A stretch of 64,000 nt of DNA from Chloroflexota bacterium (lineage in GTDB: Bacteria; Chloroflexota; Anaerolineae; Anaerolineales; UBA4823). Shown here piece after piece: positions 59,884 to 64,000 of the stretch. The stretch lies in NCBI GenBank assembly GCA_029265355.1, contig JAJUJL010000007.1, forward strand, positions 62,001 through 126,000. The letters run 5' to 3'. Made by a program: the position numbers and the translations under genes. Under the pieces are notes generated by a model that saw only the letters and a program-made list of their open reading frames with translations, ran no database searches and was not told where the DNA came from. The first letter of the stretch is position 1. Each line of letters opens with the position of its first letter.

Positions 59884-62082
59884 ATGAAGATCGCTCGCCA
59901 ATTGCTCATCCCCACGCTGCTTTGGTTTGCCCTGCTGGCAATTGCCTTGTTGAGTTTTGCCTATTTCAACAACGCCAATGCCAACCGGCAGATGGAAACC
60001 GAGCAATGGAAGCAATTGGAATCCAGCCTGCACAGCCGCCTGCAAGCCAGCAAAGATTTCGCCCTGGCCTTGGCGATCGAAGTCGCCAATGATCCTGAAG
60101 TGCAACGGGCTTTTGCGCAGCAGGATCGCGCCCGCCTGGCAGAGCTGACCCTGACAGCTTACAAAACCCTGGACGACATGTACGGCATTCCCCAGGCGCA
60201 ATTCCACCTGCCGCCAGCGATTTCGTTCCTGCGCCTGCACGCCCTGGAAACCTACGGCGACGATTTGTCGAGCTTCCGCTTCACCGTGCTGGCAGCCAAC
60301 CAGCAGCAACAGCCAGTCGCCGGCTTGGAGATCGGGCGCGGCGGTTTAGGGATGCGCGGCGTCGCTCCTGTCGCCTACCAGGGACAGCACATCGGCACTT
60401 TTGAATACGGGCTCAATCTCGATCAGAAGTTCCTGGAGCACCTGAAGGCGGATTTCGGCGTGGACGCCCAAATCTTGCTGCGGCGTGGGCCAGCCGAGAT
60501 CGCCACCATTGAGGAGGCGATCAGCAAATCAGCCGGGCCAGGCCAAGAATGGCTGCTGCAAGCCAGCACGCTCGACCAACCAATTTTTGCTCCAGCCGAG
60601 GGATATGTCTCAGCCCTGCAGAATCGCAGCCACACAAGCCAATTGCGCCAGGGATCAGCGCAGTGGGCCATCTTGACCGTCCCCCTGACGGACTATTCTG
60701 GACAGGTGATCGGCGCGCTTGACTTGATTGCGAACCGCTCTGCCATGGTGCAGGCGCAAAACCGGCGCGTGGTGCTCATCCTTGGGATCTTATCCGCCAT
60801 GCTCACGCTGGGCGGCATTGGATTCTCTCACCTGGTGCGGCGCGCCATGCGCCCCATCGCCGAGCTGACCCGCACCGCCAGCGCCATCGCCGCTGGAGAT
60901 CTGAGCCAAAACGCCGTGGTGCGAGATGCCAATGAGCTGGGGCAGTTGGCGCAGGCCTTCAATTCGATGACTGCCCAATTGCGGGTCTTGGTGGGCAACC
61001 TGGAGCGCCGTGTGGAAGAACGCACCGCCGCGCTGGAGCAGCGTTCGGTGCAGCTTCAGACCGCAGCCCAGGTGGCTCGCGATACGCTGGCAGTGCGCGA
61101 CCTGGACCAGCTTCTCAACCTGGTCGTCAACCTGGTCAGGGAAAAGTTTGGCTTCTATCACGCTGGCATCTTCCTGGTGGATCAAGATCGCAAATATGCT
61201 GTGTTGAAAGCCGCCACCGGTGAAGCGGGTCGTGAAATGTTAGCCCGCCATCACCGCCTGGAAGTCGGAAAAACCGGCATCGTCGGATATGTCACCGCCA
61301 CCGGGAAAGCGCGCATCGCTTTGGATGTTGGCGAAGATGCGGTGCACTTTCAAAACCCTTTGCTGCCCAGGACTCGCTCTGAGATGGCGCTGCCCCTGAT
61401 TGTCGGCGAAGAAATCATTGGCGCCTTGGATGTGCAAAGCACCGAGGCCGCCGCCTTCAGCGAGCAGGATATCGAGATCCTGCAAATCCTGGCAGACCAG
61501 ACCGCCGTGGCCATCGCCAATGCGCGCCTGTTCGCCCAGAACCAGGCTGCGCTGGACACCGCCCGCCGGGTGTACACCGAGCTCAGCCAGGTTGCCTGGC
61601 AGGAGCGCCTGCAATCCCAATCCGTGGGCTACCTGGCAGACGGAACAGGCGTGCAGCCCTTGCCGCCTGGATACACTCCGCAAGGGGAAGCCTCCCAACT
61701 GGAAGAGCTGCAGTTGCCCATCATCGTGCGAGACCAGGTGATCGGCGCTATCTCCGCTCACAAGCAACCCCTGGCCGGCAAATGGGACGAACAGGAGTTG
61801 GTCTTGATGCACACCCTGGTCGATGAGCTGAGCCAGGCCCTGGAAAGCGCCCGCCTGTTCGAAGAGACCCAGGAGCGCGCTTTGCGTGAACGGCTGGTGG
61901 GTGAGATCACTTCCCGCATGCGCTCGACTCTGGAGATCGAAACCGTGATGCAAACGGCTGTGCGCGAGATCCAACAAGTTCTAAAACTGGCGGAGGTCGA
62001 GCTGCGCCTGGGAACCCCCAGCGAGGCCAGCCCGGCGTCAGTAGCTGACCAGACAACGCCTGTGGTGGAGCGAGAGCGATGA
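59884..62082 (+). CDS. Membrane GAF sensor with Cache-like input domain (array member 5)
   Basis: A 732-aa protein: membrane helix (about residues 10-28), extracellular domain (about 30-285) of Cache-like type ending VPLTDYSGQVIGALDL, membrane helix (about 295-318), HAMP (about 320-375, RPIAELTRTASAIAAGDLSQ), coiled coil, GAF (about 415-545), partial GAF (about 600-665) and tail. It has no kinase. It starts 3 bases after the previous stop. The extracellular domain is unrelated by eye to that of member 4, so the inputs differ. Confidence 0.83.
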   Translation: MKIARQLLIPTLLWFALLAIALLSFAYFNNANANRQMETEQWKQLESSLHSRLQASKDFALALAIEVANDPEVQRAFAQQDRARLAELTLTAYKTLDDMYGIPQAQFHLPPAISFLRLHALETYGDDLSSFRFTVLAANQQQQPVAGLEIGRGGLGMRGVAPVAYQGQHIGTFEYGLNLDQKFLEHLKADFGVDAQILLRRGPAEIATIEEAISKSAGPGQEWLLQASTLDQPIFAPAEGYVSALQNRSHTSQLRQGSAQWAILTVPLTDYSGQVIGALDLIANRSAMVQAQNRRVVLILGILSAMLTLGGIGFSHLVRRAMRPIAELTRTASAIAAGDLSQNAVVRDANELGQLAQAFNSMTAQLRVLVGNLERRVEERTAALEQRSVQLQTAAQVARDTLAVRDLDQLLNLVVNLVREKFGFYHAGIFLVDQDRKYAVLKAATGEAGREMLARHHRLEVGKTGIVGYVTATGKARIALDVGEDAVHFQNPLLPRTRSEMALPLIVGEEIIGALDVQSTEAAAFSEQDIEILQILADQTAVAIANARLFAQNQAALDTARRVYTELSQVAWQERLQSQSVGYLADGTGVQPLPPGYTPQGEASQLEELQLPIIVRDQVIGAISAHKQPLAGKWDEQELVLMHTLVDELSQALESARLFEETQERALRERLVGEITSRMRSTLEIETVMQTAVREIQQVLKLAEVELRLGTPSEASPASVADQTTPVVERER

Positions 62083-62128
62083 TTTTTCCGAAAGAATGCC
62101 CACGGTTATGCACACCAGGAGCACTGGC

Positions 62129-64000
62129 ATGAAGCGCACGAGATCTTCAACCTTGTTCAACAGCCTGCGCACCCGTTTTCTGGGCTTGATCATGCTCATG
62201 GCGCTGATCGGCATCCTGGCAACTGTGGTGGTCGCCATCACGTCCGCCCGCGCCACGGGCCGCTACGCCCTGGAAACCAGCAGCCAGAAACTGCGCCAGC
62301 AGGCCGAGGCAAGCCTGGTAGAGCTGACGCGCCGCAGCGCTCGAGAAAATGATTTGATCCTGGCAAATATCAATCAAAATGTGCAGGAGGCGGCCTCCTT
62401 CGTAGCGCAGAGCATCGCCAGCGCTGGATCGAGCGATACCCGCTCGATCTGGTCTGCCCGGGAGCACATGATCCAAGGCGCGCAGGGACAATACAGTAAC
62501 AGTCCGGATGAGCCGGGCAGCGTCTTCCTGCCAAACACCACCCCACTCACCGACCAGGTTTGGACGGAGATGCAGTTCACCGCCTACCTGGACCTGCTCT
62601 TCCCAACCTTGATTGCCAACAACCCTTCGGTCGAGGCGGTGTATTTTGCCACGCCCAACGACATCGTGCGGTACTATCCCAATGTGAACCTGGGAGCGGT
62701 GCTCCCCCCCGATTTCCGCGCCACACAGCGCCTGTGGTACAGCGGCAGCCTGGAAAACAGCCAGGATGGAAGCGTGTGGTGGACGCCCGCTTACCAGGAT
62801 GCGACCGGGTTGGGCATGGTGACCACGGCTGCATTGCCGGTCTTCAGCGCCGACGGCCGGCTGCTCGGCGTGGTCGGCTTCGATGTCACCCTGACCGAAA
62901 TGAAGAACAACATCGAACAAACCCGCTACTTCCTCTCCGGTTACAGCTTCCTGGTGGATGACCAGGGGCGCGCCCTGGCGCTGCCTGAGCAGGGGTACCA
63001 GGATCTACTGGGCGAGGCCGCGCCAGCCCTCGAATTCGGCTCCGACATGCGCCAGGCGCGCCCGGAGTTCCAACCCGTGCTGGCAGATATGCTGGCCAAC
63101 CAAACTGGCTTCAAGAGCATCACCATTGACGGCGAAGAGCTTTTCATCGCCTACTCGCCGCTCAGCAGCACGAATTGGAGCCTGGGCAGCGTGGTGCGCG
63201 CCAGCGAAGTCCTGGCGTCCGTCTTCAGCCTGCAGACTTCGCTCGAGTCCAGCACACGCCAGGCGATTGTGCTGCGCATCCTGCCCTTCAGCGCCATCGT
63301 GCTGCTGTTCACGATCACTGCCAGCCTGGTTATGACCAATCGCACGGTGCGCCCCATCCAGGAGCTGGCGGGCATTGCCAGCCGCCTGGGCCGCGGTGAG
63401 TGGCAAGCCCCCATCCCAGGCTACTCTCAATCCGAAATCAACGCCCTGGCGGAAGCGCTGCGCCGCATGCGGGATCAGCTTTACCAATCGTTCCAGGAAT
63501 TGGAGGCGCGCGTGCAGGAGCGCACCCAATCCCTGCAGCGTCGCGCCAGCCAGATGAAAGCCGCTGCCGAGGTCGGCCATGCGGCGGCAACCATGCTGGA
63601 ATTGAACGAGTTGCTCACCCGCGTCACTCACCTGATCAGCGATCGCTTTGGTTTTTACCACACCGGCATCTTCTTACTGGATCAGGATAAGGAATTCGCC
63701 GTGCTGCAGGCAGCCAATAGCCCCGGTGGGCAGCGCATGCTGGCCCGGCATCACCGCTTGAAAGTGGGGCAGGAGGGCATCGTCGGGCGGGTGACGGCCT
63801 CCGGTAAAGCGCACATCGCCCTGGATGTGGGCGAAGACGCCGTTTACTTCAACAACCCCGACCTCCCCTCAACCCGCTCTGAAATGGCGTTGCCGCTTCG
63901 GGTCGGCGACCAGATCTTCGGCGCCCTGGACGTGCAAAGCCAGGAAGCCAACGCCTTTCAGCAAGAAGATATCGAAGTGCTGCAGTTGCTGGCAGACCAG
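62129..64000 (+). CDS. Membrane GAF sensor with dCache domain, 3' end outside window (array member 6)
   Basis: An open frame of 624 codons with no stop before the window edge. A membrane helix (about residues 16-38) precedes a large extracellular double Cache domain (about 45-380; the strands FATPNDIVRYYP and GVVGFDVTLTEMK are typical), a second membrane helix (about 382-404), HAMP (RPIQELAGIASRLGRGEW), coiled coil and a GAF domain beginning near residue 490 (FYHTGIFLLDQ near 507). Start ATG 62129 has AGGAG upstream. Whether a kinase follows the GAF cannot be seen. Confidence 0.85.
   Translation, partial: MKRTRSSTLFNSLRTRFLGLIMLMALIGILATVVVAITSARATGRYALETSSQKLRQQAEASLVELTRRSARENDLILANINQNVQEAASFVAQSIASAGSSDTRSIWSAREHMIQGAQGQYSNSPDEPGSVFLPNTTPLTDQVWTEMQFTAYLDLLFPTLIANNPSVEAVYFATPNDIVRYYPNVNLGAVLPPDFRATQRLWYSGSLENSQDGSVWWTPAYQDATGLGMVTTAALPVFSADGRLLGVVGFDVTLTEMKNNIEQTRYFLSGYSFLVDDQGRALALPEQGYQDLLGEAAPALEFGSDMRQARPEFQPVLADMLANQTGFKSITIDGEELFIAYSPLSSTNWSLGSVVRASEVLASVFSLQTSLESSTRQAIVLRILPFSAIVLLFTITASLVMTNRTVRPIQELAGIASRLGRGEWQAPIPGYSQSEINALAEALRRMRDQLYQSFQELEARVQERTQSLQRRASQMKAAAEVGHAAATMLELNELLTRVTHLISDRFGFYHTGIFLLDQDKEFAVLQAANSPGGQRMLARHHRLKVGQEGIVGRVTASGKAHIALDVGEDAVYFNNPDLPSTRSEMALPLRVGDQIFGALDVQSQEANAFQQEDIEVLQLLADQ

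Overview
The window is GC-rich, almost fully coding bacterial DNA. It best fits an anaerobic, probably heterotrophic Chloroflexota bacterium of the Anaerolineae type. I infer this from the gene mix: kinase-less GAF sensor proteins in tandem, a secreted protein with repeats ending in a YNWFYNN motif, an HdrABC-MvhADG type hydrogenase complex, and a phytol kinase-like enzyme. No rRNA, CRISPR array, phage or intact insertion sequence was found. There is one tRNA gene, tRNA-Gly(CCC).

Left part (1-17.8 kb). A minus-strand run encodes a polyprenyl diphosphate synthase, TatD and a phosphohexomutase. A plus-strand run encodes an ATP-grasp ligase, an esterase-like protein, a cysteine desulfurase, MnmA and a small membrane protein. 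It ends at a hairpin shared with a convergent cold-shock gene that has a good promoter and a long leader. Next come an S9 peptidase, a TrmI-like tRNA m1A methyltransferase and a CoA-pyrophosphatase-type Nudix protein. A minus-strand block encodes bL25, a predicted beta-helix membrane protein and a phytoene-dehydrogenase-like flavoprotein. An RsmC-like methyltransferase and a GerMN lipoprotein close this part.

Middle part (18-36.7 kb). A double-length 6-phosphofructokinase has eukaryote-like sequence: the N-terminal half has the catalytic signature and the C-terminal half has lost it. It leads a run with two poorly known proteins. Further on are a cytidylate-kinase-like protein, a nuclease-like protein and hpt. 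A 0.6 kb gap without a credible protein contains a near-consensus leftward promoter and several strong hairpins, so it is a candidate ncRNA. Then follow a CtpA protease, an LCP protein, SmpB, a phytol kinase-like protein, an IscA-type Fe-S carrier, an SH3b protein, and the pentose phosphate cluster tkt / HEAT-like protein / zwf.

Right part (36.7-64 kb). A 7 kb operon encodes HdrC, HdrB, HdrA, MvhD, MvhG, MvhA, a hydrogenase maturation protease and a stand-alone cyclic-nucleotide-binding-domain protein. Together these predict a cytoplasmic flavin-based electron-bifurcating [NiFe] hydrogenase. Upstream lies a perfect TGTGA-N6-TCACA palindrome, placed like a class II activator site. A second redox group follows: sucrase/ferredoxin-like, Tat-exported DUF362, a NapH-NapG-like multi-cluster ferredoxin fusion and a nuclease-like protein. 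After the tRNA come two single-domain response regulators and six successive GAF-domain proteins, the last running off the window. The six have different N-terminal input modules but similar cytoplasmic halves and no visible kinase or output domain. This array is the best candidate for an undescribed system here.

At least four intergenic regions carry members of a degenerate dispersed repeat with a TCATTGC/GCAATGA signature. Intrinsic terminators are well formed at several operon ends.
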